From Cordia subcordata (Eukaryota > Streptophyta > Magnoliopsida > Boraginales > Cordiaceae): a stretch of DNA of 64,000 nucleotides. Position 1 is the first letter of the stretch, and each line of letters begins with the position of its first letter. The stretch lies in the NCBI GenBank assembly GCA_028554755.1, contig JAPTOF010000001.1, positions 3,454,501-3,518,500 on the forward strand, given 5' to 3'. This document shows, piece by piece, positions 24,701 to 36,653 of the stretch. Below the pieces are notes generated by a model, which did no database searches, was not told the origin of the DNA, and saw only the letters and a list, made by a program, of their open reading frames with translations. The position numbers and the translations under genes are program-made.

Positions 24701-27700
24701 TGATCTTTATATTGCGCTTACAATTCGGACTCATTTAGATTATCTTTTAGGAAAGTGCTTTTTGGGATAGTTTTTGGAAAAAATACTTTTTAACAAACTA
24801 AAAAATTTTACTTCTGAAATTGATTTTTGTCAAGAGTTTCTAACTTTTCTCTAAAATCAATCTAAATATTTATTATAAAAAAAAATGTCTTTTTCATTAA
24901 AAATTGTTTTTCATGAAAAAAAAAAATACAAATGCCTATATGCTCTTTGAGCTTCTCAAAATTTAAAAATCATACAAAAATATACTTCTTTCAGAATCAA
25001 TTCACATGAAGTTAATGTAGTAATCATGTTTTATTTTATGTAAGTTGAACCGAGTCTTGCATTAATTAAGTTTCAGTGCTATCAATGACCAAGTCGTCTG
25101 AGTTAGATAAACAGACGTTGGACTCACCTTAATAACAATCTGTTTGGCTAAGTTTATTTGGGCCTTATAAGCAATAAATAGTAAAAAGCATAAGTGTTTT
25201 TTTAAAAAAAAAACTTATGAGCTGCAAAATAAAGCAAGGTCAAACAAGCTCTAAATAGGAAGTCTTTTACGCGGGTGATGCCTCGTAGGAGTGTGGTCTG
25301 TGGATCGCGAGTTACGTGGTTGGTAATCTGAACTGGTTCGAAGATGAGGCTTTTAAGTCCAAATTGCCACTCCCTGGGTCAAACGTACATACAGAAAAAG
25401 AGATGGCCTCTTTAGCTCTTGAGCTCAGGTAAACAGATGATACAGTGGCAACATATATACTCTTTGATAGTCCATGGACTAGTCTCCAACGTTAAGGTGA
25501 AAAAGTTTGCTGGTAGTCCATGAACCACACGTCCACACCACAGAATTAGTGACAGCACACGTTTAGCTGTTTTCAGGATATGGAAGTACCAAAGAAGCAG
25601 GAGCTCGAGCAATTCTGTTTGTCTCTTTGTTTGCACATATGGACTTGAATTGTCTAGTATTATAATTGAAAATGATGTCGAGATTATCTTCAAAATGATC
25701 ACGTCAAATAGAAAGACCACGCGTGAAATATCAGTCATATTATCAACAAAATCAAGATGATTACTTCTTAAATTCATTCAGTTCGATTTTATTGCGCATG
25801 GAGACCAGCAAATCAACCATCAAATTGGGTTGCTAGTACAATGCTCGGAACTTTACCTTGTAATTGAGAGAGTGATGTCCCAAACCATCTGTTAAATTTG
25901 CTGTTTAGAGACCTTCACCCCTCAGGGGTGGGCTATTGTTTGTACTTTCTGTTTCATATTTGCATACTCTTTGTACCAAAAAAAAAACAGAGAGAGACAC
26001 ACACACTCACTCCGAAGAGGTATTACATCGTAACAAATTTTAACAGATTGATTGGTCAACTTTTAACTTTACCGAATGATCAAATGCTAATTTTATTGTA
26101 GTCCCCTCCGGAGAGAACAATAAGCACGATTTTTGCAGCCTCCCAAGGCTCGCTATTTTTATCCAAGCCTGGCTAAAAAAGAGTTACGAGGTATAAAACT
26201 AGAAAATAGGTTGATAAACTCGAACATATTACGTGTAATGAATCCTTCGTTAATGATCACAATAAATAAAAATCCAAAAGTAAAAGCCTTTGACAAAAGA
26301 CTCAGGCTTAAGTTTCATAACTTTCAATTCCGCAATGCCGATCATGATTTTTCTACCCCCAGTTACCATCACCCTTTCTTTACTTGTATAAAAAGATTCA
26401 CTTTTTGGTGTGGTATTCATTCATGGATTTCCTCCATGAATGAATAGTACCGAAGAATGGTAATATTATAATAAATTTTAAAAAAATGTGTGATTATCAA
26501 TAAAAATTTATATAATATTTGTAATTTATGTTTATCTCATGGCAAGACAAAAATTTATATTTACTCTTTTTTTTCTTTTTTTCCGCCTCTAGCAAAAAAA
26601 TATGTTCTTTCTTTTCCTATTTCTTTATTAATTACGTCTTTTAACTTATACTCTATCTTTGTTGCCCTTCATTTTCAATCAAAATGATGTGTACTCTCTT
26701 TTTCATTTCTATACTAATCAGACTTTTTTGCTTGATTTTTAATTTTTTTTTCTATTTTTAAGTCCAAAAACCTATTTGATCGGATTAAAGACGAGAATTT
26801 GGTTGGATTTTTAAGTTCAAATGTTTAAATTTTTAGAGTTAAAAAAACAATTGAATTAAACATTTAAAATCATAAAACTTGAGTATTATTGTATATTTGG
26901 GTTTTAGGTTTTCTAAATTCAAGTTTTGATTTTTGATTATTGTTATTTATTAAATATATTATGCTAATTTAGACTAGATTAGAAAATACATAGATTTATT
27001 AAATTGTATTATGCTAATTTATACTCGATCTCAAAATAAATTTTAGTTGTTGCAAAGTGGAAATTGATTTGAATGAATTTTCAGGTTTAGAATTTTAAAC
27101 TTCTAGAGTAAAAATAAACTATTCAATTAGGTAATAAATACTATAAAACCCGATCATGATTTAAATACCGGAGGTTCGGTGTTCGAGTTTCTCTTTATCT
27201 TTTTTCTTGCGTATTTTTATTTTTTTTGTTAAATCGTATTATACTAATTGAAATTACATTTAAAGAGATATGAAAATAGAAGAAACATAAATAATTGCAA
27301 AATCATCTCAAATAACATTAAAGTACTTATAAGAATAAAAATAAAAAAAATAACTTTTCAATCCGATTCCTATATAAATTTTATATATTAAATTTTAATT
27401 CGATTACATCTAGTACAACCAAAAGAAATTTAGACATTTTTACCCTTATATTTACCTAATGACTCTAATTCTACAAACTTTTTTCTAATAATCAATCTTA
27501 TCTTAAATTTTTCAAAATAGTGAAAAGACAAAATTGACACATTTTTCAGTTTCAATTTTTTAAAGAGACGTGTAAAATATAACTTATTTGACTCCTTACA
27601 AAATTATTAAATTTTTTCATGATTATTTATTAAATAATTAAATTTTATATTACAATAATATTGAACAACATATCTTGTGTGGTATTAACTCACTAATACT

Positions 27701-28250
27701 TTAAAGAAAAAGAAAAAAAGATTCTAATGCACGTTCAAACAACAATATGATAAACCAATAATTATAGTATTATTATATGAAGACACGTAAGAAGTACAAG
27801 TACAGCCATCCTAGGCCATAAGGTGATGAGTGATGAATGTCTGGAGGCTTCCACGGCCTTCAAGACCCCCAGGTTACTCCTATCTTAACATACCACCACG
27901 TGTCAAATTTCCCACGTCCCCATTTTGCCACCCAAGAGAAACAGGACACCAGAAAGCACCTTAAACACCATATCATTAACCCAAGCATTCATTAATTAAG
28001 ACATCACGAGTCAAGCGTAATTAATACGTAATTACAATATTAAGAATGATTATAATAATTAACTATAATCATCAAATCTCTCAAACCCTTGCTTAACACA
28101 TAAACCGAATGATTCACGACTTTAATAATTAGCAATACAAAGGAAACTTTTAAATATATATTAAACAAAATAAGCCAATACCCATTACACCAACAACTCA
28201 AACAAAATTAACTCTGAAAAATTACAAACCTAATACGATAAAAGAAATGC
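21589..28250. other. About 6.7 kb AT-rich intergenic region
   Basis: No gene recognised. The region contains a (TA)n microsatellite at 21729-21759, repeat-like segments at 24720-24955 and 25137-25255, and a small GC-richer stretch at 27840-27960 with a G-box core CCACGTGTC at about 27896. The longest open frame, a 121-codon antisense frame at 25412-25777, shows no domain. Confidence 0.5.
25137..25255. mobile_element. Small MITE-like inverted repeat
   Basis: The left end, CTGTTTGGCTAAGTTTATTT, and the reverse complement of the right end, CTTGTTTGACCTTGCTTTAT, are similar. CTTATAAGC-like internal sequence occurs near both ends. A related arrangement with CGTTTGGC and GCTTATAAGCA is at about 45866-46030. 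Target duplication was not resolved. Confidence 0.5.
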
Positions 28251-28543
28251 TGTTTTAATTGCATGAATAACTCAATCTACCGCGCGATTCATTGGCATTT
28301 TTGAGGATATGTCGGAAGACATGGCCGGAACCGGACCATGGATGAAATTCCCCGGACAGAGTCAGAATTGCAATTAAAAGCCTCGACATATTACATTGAT
28401 ACTCAATTAAATGTATCATGATAAAATCGAAAACCCAAAGATTAAAAAGAAAAAGAAAAAAGAAATCAACACTGAAAAAGAATACCAAGAATTTACAAGG
28501 CTGCAAATATCCAACAGATTTGAGTGGGTGAGTAGAAGAAGGG

Positions 28544-28744
28544 TTAGGAGGTGGGGCCTCTTCTGGTGACGTGTGAAGTCGTCGGAGGCGGAGAAGACGA
28601 AGCATAAGGGAGATTCCGGAGGATGAGGAAACGAACCCGCCGGGGGAACGGCAACGGAGCCTCGTGGAACATGTGGTGCAGCACCCTCGCCAGCAGCACC
28701 GTGTACTCCTCCAGCAGCTCTGCAACTACGGCCACCAATATCAT
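28544..28744 (-). CDS. Putative small protein (66 residues), function unknown
   Basis: Intronless 66-codon frame on the minus strand starting MILVAVVAELLEEYTVLLAR. It is clearly more GC-rich than its surroundings. The first ~25 residues predict an amphipathic helix with alternating hydrophobic and acidic positions. A basic segment follows (PFPRRVRFLILRNLPYASSS), then a Pro/Ser/Thr-rich tail ending RRGPTS. I have an impression of similar small proteins in other eudicots but cannot name a family or function. A longer frame at 28255-28725 on the same strand overlaps it in another phase and looks like its shadow. There is no signal peptide and no prenylation box. Confidence 0.5.
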   Translation of the reverse strand: MILVAVVAELLEEYTVLLARVLHHMFHEAPLPFPRRVRFLILRNLPYASSSPPPTTSHVTRRGPTS

Positions 28745-28749
28745 CTCAG

Positions 28750-31080
28750 CTCGCTAATATATATACTCTCAGATATTCTGAATTTCTCTTGTCTTTGAAT
28801 GTGGTATCAAAATATCAAAGTGATATTGCTTAAATATGCATAGCATTTATTCCAAAAATAGATGTTTAATTAATTATAGCAGCAAGTTGTGAGTACTGGT
28901 AGCGCTAATGGTATTATGAGAAATAGCTGCTCTGCTCAGTGCGTTGGGAAAGGGGTTCTGGCGTCACTCGGGGTCTTTTTTGGTTGTTCCTGGGGGCAGA
29001 TACTATGTACTAAATATATATTCCAGGCTGTCCATTTTTCTGTCTCCACGTAGGCACTACAAATTTGATGACAACAATTGAAGTTGATCATTTGTATTAA
29101 TTGCGTGTAGGTGTGCGCCGCCCCCCTCACCCCCTCATTTACCTTTCTCATCATTATAACGCCGCAATTATCTCCGAAAATGTCCCGTGATAAGAGTTGG
29201 GGCCAATGTTATTTATGATTATCCTCTACTAAAATGGTATTTGGTATAAAATATGTATTGTATATTTAAAATTTGTTAATTAGTAGATGAATTCTATAAG
29301 TGACTAAATTCAGCTTTCAATCTCTTTTTGCGGATGAACAATGGCATAATTTTGTAATTTATTTTTACTGAATTTTGTCTAATAATTTTATGAGAAACTC
29401 TCTTTCTCCAATTGTAGGTTTAATTATTTATTTAGTTTGGTAAAATTTTGACCACGCAAATCATAGTAAGGTTCCTAGTACAGTATTACGACATAAATGA
29501 GATTCAACGATTTTGGAAAGTAATCACATAAAACGGTCAACAAGCTCAGGGCCATTGATCACCCCACGGGCAAAGCGTTGAAGTTGGGGTTAGGGGCTCC
29601 CACTTGTTTGATTTTGCTTGGTAAAATATATATGCAAAGACGAACTTGATTTTTAAATAAAGATATAAATGTGCTTGGCTTGCAAATTTCAACCTTTGCC
29701 GCTTGGATTGTACACAATTTGCATAAAACCAATGTTGTTTTACATCGAGCATCGGCTGCTCGGTTACAACATTTCTGAAGGGCACCGCTCCACCGCTTAA
29801 AATGTTACCTCTGCCTCTGGAGATTCCTTCTCTCCCCTACAGTGAGAGTTTCTTTGCCAATTTTGTTTTGGCTTTTGGGTGCTCCGCCCTTTTGCCCGGT
29901 AGCGTCCTTTTTGTTTCCTTTTCTCTCTCTTCTGTGTATATTATTTATTTTTCTCTTTTCTCTGATTCTTTTTTTTTCCCCTTGCGTTTAAACTTGTTGT
30001 TAGTATAGTTTCGGGTCTTCTTGTTCTTTATTTTTTTTCTCTACATGTCCGGTTTTGCTGTATTGAATCATTCGTACGATGATGGTAAGTTTTTCTTTTT
30101 TTCTTTTTTTTTTTTTGGCTATGTTCATTGTATTTTTAGTTTTCTGATTATAGACGTGTGTGGTATTTTTAGTATTTCTGTGGTGTTAATATAAATCCTA
30201 TCTTGACAAAATAAAAAATAAAATTGTTGCTTTACATCAGTTGCTTGTATTATTAGAGAAGGATAAGAAAAGTAAAATATCTTCCTAAGATAATGTTAAA
30301 ATAGCCGCATCAGCGGCCCCCTTGAAAAGAGAAAAAATATATTTTCTTTGGAAGCCAAGTATTTCGCAAAAATAGTTTTAGTTCGCAAAAAGAAGGAAAA
30401 GACAAAACCTTCAGTTTGATAGCTGTTTCCAAATACTGTTCACAAAATATTCAGTTAAAAAGACAAGTTTTTCATTAAGAAACAACATAGCCATGTTTTA
30501 TGTATTTAAATTTTCAAGTTTGAACTAGCGCTAAGTCTGTCAAATCAAAGCCGATTATCTCTTTCTTTCTTTTTCTACAACTGCTGCGATAACGAAAGTA
30601 AACGTTATCCATTTGATAACGTCGCTCCAACCAGTTGTCCGCACATATGACAGGATTATCTCATTCACTTTGCTTTCACTTATCACACGAATTACAGTAA
30701 CTATGATAAGAGCTTCCCGTAAGCCCCCATTAAGCAGAGAAGATCAGGCTCCTGTCGACATGTTTATCGCTGTGTCAATCGCGTAAACTATTAATAGAGA
30801 ATCAGGAGTAGACTAGGGGAGCAATGACTGGTGAATATATGGATTAAGAGAGATTAAATTTCATTAATATATCGCGTAAAAAACGCCCACTCGAATTGAC
30901 TATTTAAGGAAGATAGCAAGTTAACCACTAAACTTTCTCAACGCCCCAACCATGGTTTACAAGTTTCTAGGGGTCAAGAATAACACTCTCACAAAGTAAA
31001 TGGTGATTGAAAAACTCAACTTAGTCCAAAGTAGAGGGAGTATATCTTTTCTCGTGTATTTTTCCATGTACAGAATTTAC
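28750..31080. other. Intergenic region, no gene seen
   Basis: AT-rich sequence with T-rich tracts (for example 29935-30120). Short open frames on both strands lack motifs. It separates the putative microprotein from the 3' end of the RING-CH gene. Confidence 0.55.
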
Positions 31081-34000
31081 CTACAAAGCAGGATGATAAC
31101 CAAGACCCACATTTCCTTCCGCCCTGTGCACCACTCTTCTCACACTCCATTCATGGCAGAATTCCAGGGCGAGCCGGATAGCTGTTCCAAGCCCCAGGAC
31201 AACAATTACTCCTGCACAACATACATCCCCAATAATGAAACGGGCACAAGTATGTCTATGATTCTAGATGTATGAAGTTTCTCAAGGACATTCAAACAGC
31301 TAGTCAAGAAAAAGCCAAAGCATGTACCAATTATAATGTTCACTGGAAGAGCAGAGACACCAAGGGTAATCGATATTAGCACGTCCAAGAGAAGACCACC
31401 AATGAGGATTGAGAACGCCACCCAAAGGGGACTAAAGCAGCCCTGTTAATTAACTGGTTGAGAAATCACTACACAAAAGGTGCGCAAATAGAGATAGCTA
31501 GATAATCTTCTTACCCTGTCACGTTCCTGAGCAGCACCTACTCTGAAATTGGGGTCAACCCTCCAGATCCAGTATGTCTGTTACATCATCAGTGAAGAAA
31601 AGAGAGACAAAGTCAGGCAAGCAAGAGGATGCAACCCAGTAAAGTGATGACATGAAAGAAGGAAGACAAGAATTTTTGGAGCATCTCATGCATTTAATCT
31701 TTTAATTGCTAGTAGTCAGTAAAATAGCTTTGAAAACAATCTAAAAGCTTCTTTTATCTTGAACATGCTGGCCCCCTGATGTATATGCATCTAAATGACA
31801 ACAGCTAGACAACACCCAGCCTCCGGATCCCTCTTCCCCTGGCTTAACATGCAGAGGAAGGGAGATTATCATGACGGATTGATTTATATATAATAACCAT
31901 TCTCCACAATGAGGTGGAAATGATCACATAGTGCACATACCATATTATGTTCAATCACAATTGACAAAGGATATGAAAAGATTTATTTGTTCAGTTATTT
32001 GCCACTCATGATAGAACTTTATCATTTCCTGTTCAAATCATGAGATTCCTGATTTCCTTCCGCATAGAGTCCAGGAGATTGAGAACCTCAAGAAACTTCT
32101 CTCTTTCCAAAATATATTCCAAGAGTTTGCCCACTAAGAGAAACATGATGGTCACTTGCCTTGGAATCCTGTGGTACTTTCACAGGTATGTGAATTGGTA
32201 CCTGTTCTCTAAACCACTCGAAGACAGACATCAGATCAAAAAGTACTGTTACACTTCTGCTAGTTACCAAATGAATTGACTAACTAGTATATTTTGCTTT
32301 CAGTAAGGTAAATCAAGAAAACAATTCCTAATTTTAGCTGCAAAACTCCTACTATTCTTCCTGACGGTCCTACTACGATCACAACTACTGGGACACGAGT
32401 AGAAAATACTAATAATTCTAGATGGCGTCACAAAGTCCATCTGAAGCGACTTTAGTATCCTATGAAGGACTATTATGAGAATAAAATAGAGGAATACGGA
32501 TGTACTTCTTCTATTGAGGGCCTGTTTGAATTGGCTTTGTTTCAAGAAAAAATACTTTTTCCCCCTGAAAAAATTACATTAAATTTGCAATTAACTATTT
32601 GATTTGTCTTTCAAAAAAGTTGAAACTCTGAAAAAAATTCAAATACAACTTTTTTTAGAAGTCAGAATTTTCAGCTTCTTAAAAAAAAGTTGTCTTTCAA
32701 AAGCTATTAAATAAAGCGTTTTTGAAAAAAGCCCATCTAAACGGGCCGTGAGTGTATACTCCATGCTACATAGTGATAAAAAAAACTCTATACCATGACT
32801 TATCCAATTGGCGGTCATAACCGTCCCGAATCAAGCCACAAGATTTACAAGCTCAAGCATAACATGTTCTTACCTTAGTAAAACTAGAAACATAGTGCTA
32901 CACAAGATGGTAGGGGGAAACCGGGATTAATCGGCTTAGCCATTCAATTACTATGTTAACAGTGATAAAGCATATCATCTTCCACACTTGTGGACCCCAA
33001 ACATTAATTATGAAAGAAAGGAGGTACTCACACTTGCCTGGGACTCCGGACGTGCCACATTTGCAGCTACTTGCCTGCATAGACATTTCCAAGGCACCTA
33101 TCATGATTTATAGGACATGAAAACAAACTTACGTTTGATCTACATTCAGTCGATCACTTACTGGCATATCTCGCATTTATTGGAACCTCTCATATTAAAC
33201 CATGTCTGAATGCATGATTGATGCGCCTTCGAAAGGCCACCTCTACATTGACATCCGAGCACAATTAAATCTTCCTCCTTTTCTTGCTGACATACCCTGG
33301 TGAATAAAAGATCTGTCGTCAAGAAAGTTGAAAAGTCTACTTGTTAAAGGAGAGGATTATACGGACAATTAAAGGCTTGTTACATGTCATAAGATACCCC
33401 CCACTCCCCACCCTACCCCAACACACAAAAAAAAAGGCCACGACATGCACCTGCATACTGCCTAAACAATTGAGACATTTTTCAATTTTCCCACTCTGCT
33501 TTTAGACTGCTCACCTGATTTAGTTCAGACAGTTTTATGTCATCCCAACAGACTTTCATCTTTTTTTCTTGGACTCCATTGCAATGTAATGTGTTTCATG
33601 CCATCATATCCAATTCTAGATATCTACTCTCAGATTTCAGTGGGTAGAGAATTCAGATATTGCCAGTGGTACCGAAAAGATGATAGAAGATTCTTCTTGA
33701 TTTAAGATATATAAGAGATAAAAGTGATCAGATGTATCGTTATTGATGATGACCTTAAGATGAATATGCAGCCTCAGTGTGCATCTCTATAAATAAAAAT
33801 GACGCACAGTTACAAGATGAATGGTGGAAGAATTAGATAGCTACCAGCAAAGTATCATTAACATTTCACCTCCAAGTCTGAGTCTGAATATTACAGTCCA
33901 ACACAAACTAAGCTAATCTCAGTACCAAACTCTCAAGAATTACGAAAGCAGCAGCAAAACATTACCTGCATTGCTCATGAGCACTTGAGTTTCTAGACAA

Positions 34001-34252
34001 GTGGGGCTTCTTAGGAGACTCCATATCAATAGAGGACAATACCGCGACTGTTCGAGGAGGTGAGACACCATCAGAAACCACAATGGTGAGTGCAGATTGT
34101 TCAACATTGCCGGAAGCTAAATCCTCGGACAAGACAGCACGGGGTCTGTCCTCCACAGTCTGCTTTTGGACATCAGTACTCAACCTACGATCAGCCGTAC
34201 CAACCCCGGCCGCGCCACCACCCTCTTCTCGGACTGGATTGTCATTCTGCAT
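31081..34252 (-). CDS. RING-CH (MARCH-like) membrane E3 ubiquitin ligase
   Basis: Six coding exons on the minus strand: 34252-33966, 33296-33162, 33074-33032, 31577-31515, 31442-31328 and 31211-31081. All junctions are GT-AG, and 774 nt encode 257 residues. The N-terminus is acidic and probably disordered. The RING-CH finger uses C95, C98, C111, C113, H121, C124, C137 and C140 (EQCRVCQQ, then GCQCRGGLSKAHQSC, then KCEIC), which is the C4HC3 order typical of RINGv. Two hydrophobic segments follow at about 182-204 and 208-228 (LGVSALPVNIIIGVIVVLGL). The tail is conserved in the plant subfamily (EFCHEWSVRRVV, ending LGYHPAL). Such proteins transfer ubiquitin from E2 enzymes to membrane substrates; the substrate here is unknown. 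A 5'-UTR intron is likely, with a donor at about 34698 and an acceptor just upstream of the start codon. Intron 3 contains a MITE. Confidence 0.93.
32519..32752. mobile_element. MITE, copy 1, inside intron 3 of the RING-CH gene
   Basis: Ends GGCCTGTTTGAATTGGCTTT and (reverse complement of the right end) GGCCCGTTTAGATGGGCTTT, a terminal inverted repeat of about 20 bp with few mismatches. The roughly 230-bp body is homologous along its length to the reverse complement of the repeat at 47819-48050, sharing for example ACTATTTGAT, CTGAAAAAA and TTCAGCTTCT-type segments in order. No coding capacity. The target duplication is unclear. Confidence 0.75.
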
Positions 34253-34760
34253 TTATATTGCTATATGCAGAGTATTACACAAAGAGATAAGGGCTTCAGT
34301 AATCCCAAAAAATAAAAATTAAAACAGAAAAGCAAAAAACAAATATAAGTTCCATTAAAGATATCGAGCATTCCTATGTATCACACATCACGCTCTTCAC
34401 TGTCTCACCAATTCCTAAACACAAAGCGCCAAAAAAAGTACTACCAATTGGATAAGCTTTCCAATAACAAAGAAAATTGAGTCAAAATCTGCGGCTTTCT
34501 AAACCCTAAAACACAAAAGTAAAAACAATAAAACCCACAATTTTAGCAGAATTTTCGCAATCCAAAAAAAAAGCATAAAACCCCATAAAACAACTACAAC
34601 CCGCAAAAAAAAACTAAACAACTACACCCAATAAACACATATGTAAATTACTTAATCCAACGAGAGGCGAAGGAATTGAGGAAGAGGAGAAATCGTACCT
34701 GGTGGATTAGGGTTTGATGAGAGAATTCTATTAGTTGAGAATTTTGTTTAATTTACTCAT
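34253..34760 (-). promoter_or_regulatory. Probable 5' UTR and 5'-UTR intron of the RING-CH gene
   Basis: On the minus strand, AACCCTAATCCACCAG precedes a donor GTACGATTT at about 34697. An acceptor-like ATATAG lies at about 34263, a few bases upstream of the start codon. Between them the sequence is A/T-rich with intron-like composition. A telo-box-like AACCCTAA sits in the first exon, a motif frequent in promoters of broadly expressed plant genes. Confidence 0.45.
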
Positions 34761-35426
34761 CTACTTGAAGAATTGTGCACAACACACATGCTTATTTGTT
34801 TATTGAGCAAATATCATGAGTAGTTTGATTAATTTAATGAGCAAAAGAAACAAAAATTATTTGTGGGCTGAGAAATACTAATTTTCTTTTGTGGGAGTAC
34901 TTGTTGGTGTTGGAGAGTGACACTGACAAGTTGACACCGAGGAGCTGCTAACGTTGTTGTCGTTCGATCTGGATTTGTGATGAGTGGCTGTGGGCACTTT
35001 TTGGGGCTGTGGGCCCCGCTTGTATTCTTTTTCTCTTGGTGGGAATAGGATATATCTGGGATAAAATAATAGTGGGGTGTATTCGTCGACAATACCCTCT
35101 TTTTCTTTTTCTTCTATTTTTTTTTTTTGTTGCTCTTCAAAAGTTTTCATTCATATATGGTAACAACACAACTTGGAAAAAGTTAATTTGAGATAAATGA
35201 TTTTTTTATGGTAATTGGATTTGGAGAAAGTCCAGCGCCAGTTAATATTTGGATAAAAAGAGTGCGAAAAGTCTTTTCGAGTCCACAATCAGAGAGAAAG
35301 AGTCAAAGTGACGACTATGGGCTATGGCTATGTACAATGACAAATACTCATTTGAGTCAAACTCAATTTAAGGCATTTCTTTGGCCGCATATGTTACCGA
35401 GTACATCACAATCGTTGTGATTGCAG

Positions 35427-35492
35427 TATTACTGTGCACCTGAATACACATGAGCAGCACGAATATTACTGTGCACCTAAATACAAATGGGC
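35427..35492. repeat. Tandem duplication, period 37 bp
   Basis: TATTACTGTGCACCT followed by AATACA-ATG-GCA occurs at 35427 and 35464. Confidence 0.8.
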
Positions 35493-36099
35493 AACGGATT
35501 AAGATCGTTTCATATCAAATGCTCTTTTATATTAATATGAGGAAAATCTATTAATCATATCATTTCATCCATTTATAAAATTTAAATTCTAAAAAGATCA
35601 TGAACTGATAAGATGATGTAATATTTTCTTTTTATATCAATATGAAAAAAAATGATCCTAATCTGCAATTACTTAAAAAAGAAAAGGATCATCATTATCT
35701 TCTTTTTTTCCCTCTTCCCTTCCTGTATTAATTTGATCTCCTCGCTTTCCTAAATTTGCTCTTCGTTCTTGATTATCTTCTCCATCCTCCTTTATCCATG
35801 TACCCTTTTTTTTTTTCCTTTTTGTTTTTTCTCTTGTCAATCTTATCTACTCTGATTACTTGTTCCATTATGTTGCCATTTTCTTGTTTATTTTTATTGA
35901 CTAGAGCTTCGGAACTTTTTTCGGGGCCAAAATTTTTCGTATCTTTGTGTAATATATATGATGAAGAACAGTAACAAGATACACTTGTGGAGAAGAAGAT
36001 GACAATGGCAAAGAAAGAAGCAAATATATTATATTTATAACTTAAAGATACTTACTATATAAGTGTTTATACATACTATGAAAGTGTTTGAACGTATCG

Positions 36100-36440
36100 T
36101 TACTAGTTGTGAACATATATTAAAAGTTGCAAGCATAACATATAAATTTGTGAACATGGAATATAAAATTTGTGAAAATATATGATAAAATTTTGTGAAT
36201 ATATAATATAAAAATTATAAATATAGAGTTTAATCATGTGAATATATATAACATAAAATTTGTCAATAGCCATTAATTAATATATATGAGTATGAACTTT
36301 TTGAAGATATAGTGTAAGTAGGAATAATTAAAATTAAAGCATAAATAAAAATTATGAAAGTGAAAATTTATGAAAATAAAGTATAAAAATTGTGAATATA
36401 CAATATAAAAATTATAAATAATCAAAACTTGTGAATATTG
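36100..36440. repeat. Degenerate AT-rich minisatellite
   Basis: The phrase TTGTGAATATATAATATAAAA or close variants (GTGAACATGGAATATAAAAT, GTGAATATACAATATAAAAA) recurs at least eight times at irregular spacing of roughly 25-40 bp. The short antisense frame over this stretch is a repeat artefact. Confidence 0.7.
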
Positions 36441-36596
36441 TATAAACATTGTCAACATAATTGCCTATAAGAAGTCAAGAATCAATTTTAAGAATAAGAC
36501 AGAAGGACAAATATTATATACCAATTCAGCAATTCTCATCTTGGACATTATCCGAATAAACCTTCAGCACTTGTATAACACTTACAAATCAAGATT

Positions 36597-36653
36597 CCCC
36601 TCCCCACCCCACACCCTCTCCCCCTCCCCCCTCCCCCCTCCCCCGGGCCCCCA
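36597..36653 (-). other. C-rich plus strand / G-rich minus strand: G-quadruplex-type tract
   Basis: The plus strand carries at least eight runs of three to six C separated by one to four bases and ends CCCCCGGGCCCCC. The minus strand therefore has many closely spaced G runs, far exceeding the minimal four-run quadruplex pattern. The surrounding DNA is strongly AT-rich. Confidence 0.85.

Noticed and set aside
25412..25777. 121-codon minus-strand frame
   Set aside because: No recognisable domain, composition typical of AT-rich non-coding DNA, and no supporting splice or promoter structure.
28255..28725. 156-codon frame on the minus strand
   Set aside because: It overlaps the microprotein candidate in another phase, begins with a Cys/Arg-rich low-complexity run and continues into AT-rich DNA with a Phe-rich composition. 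It looks like a shadow frame.
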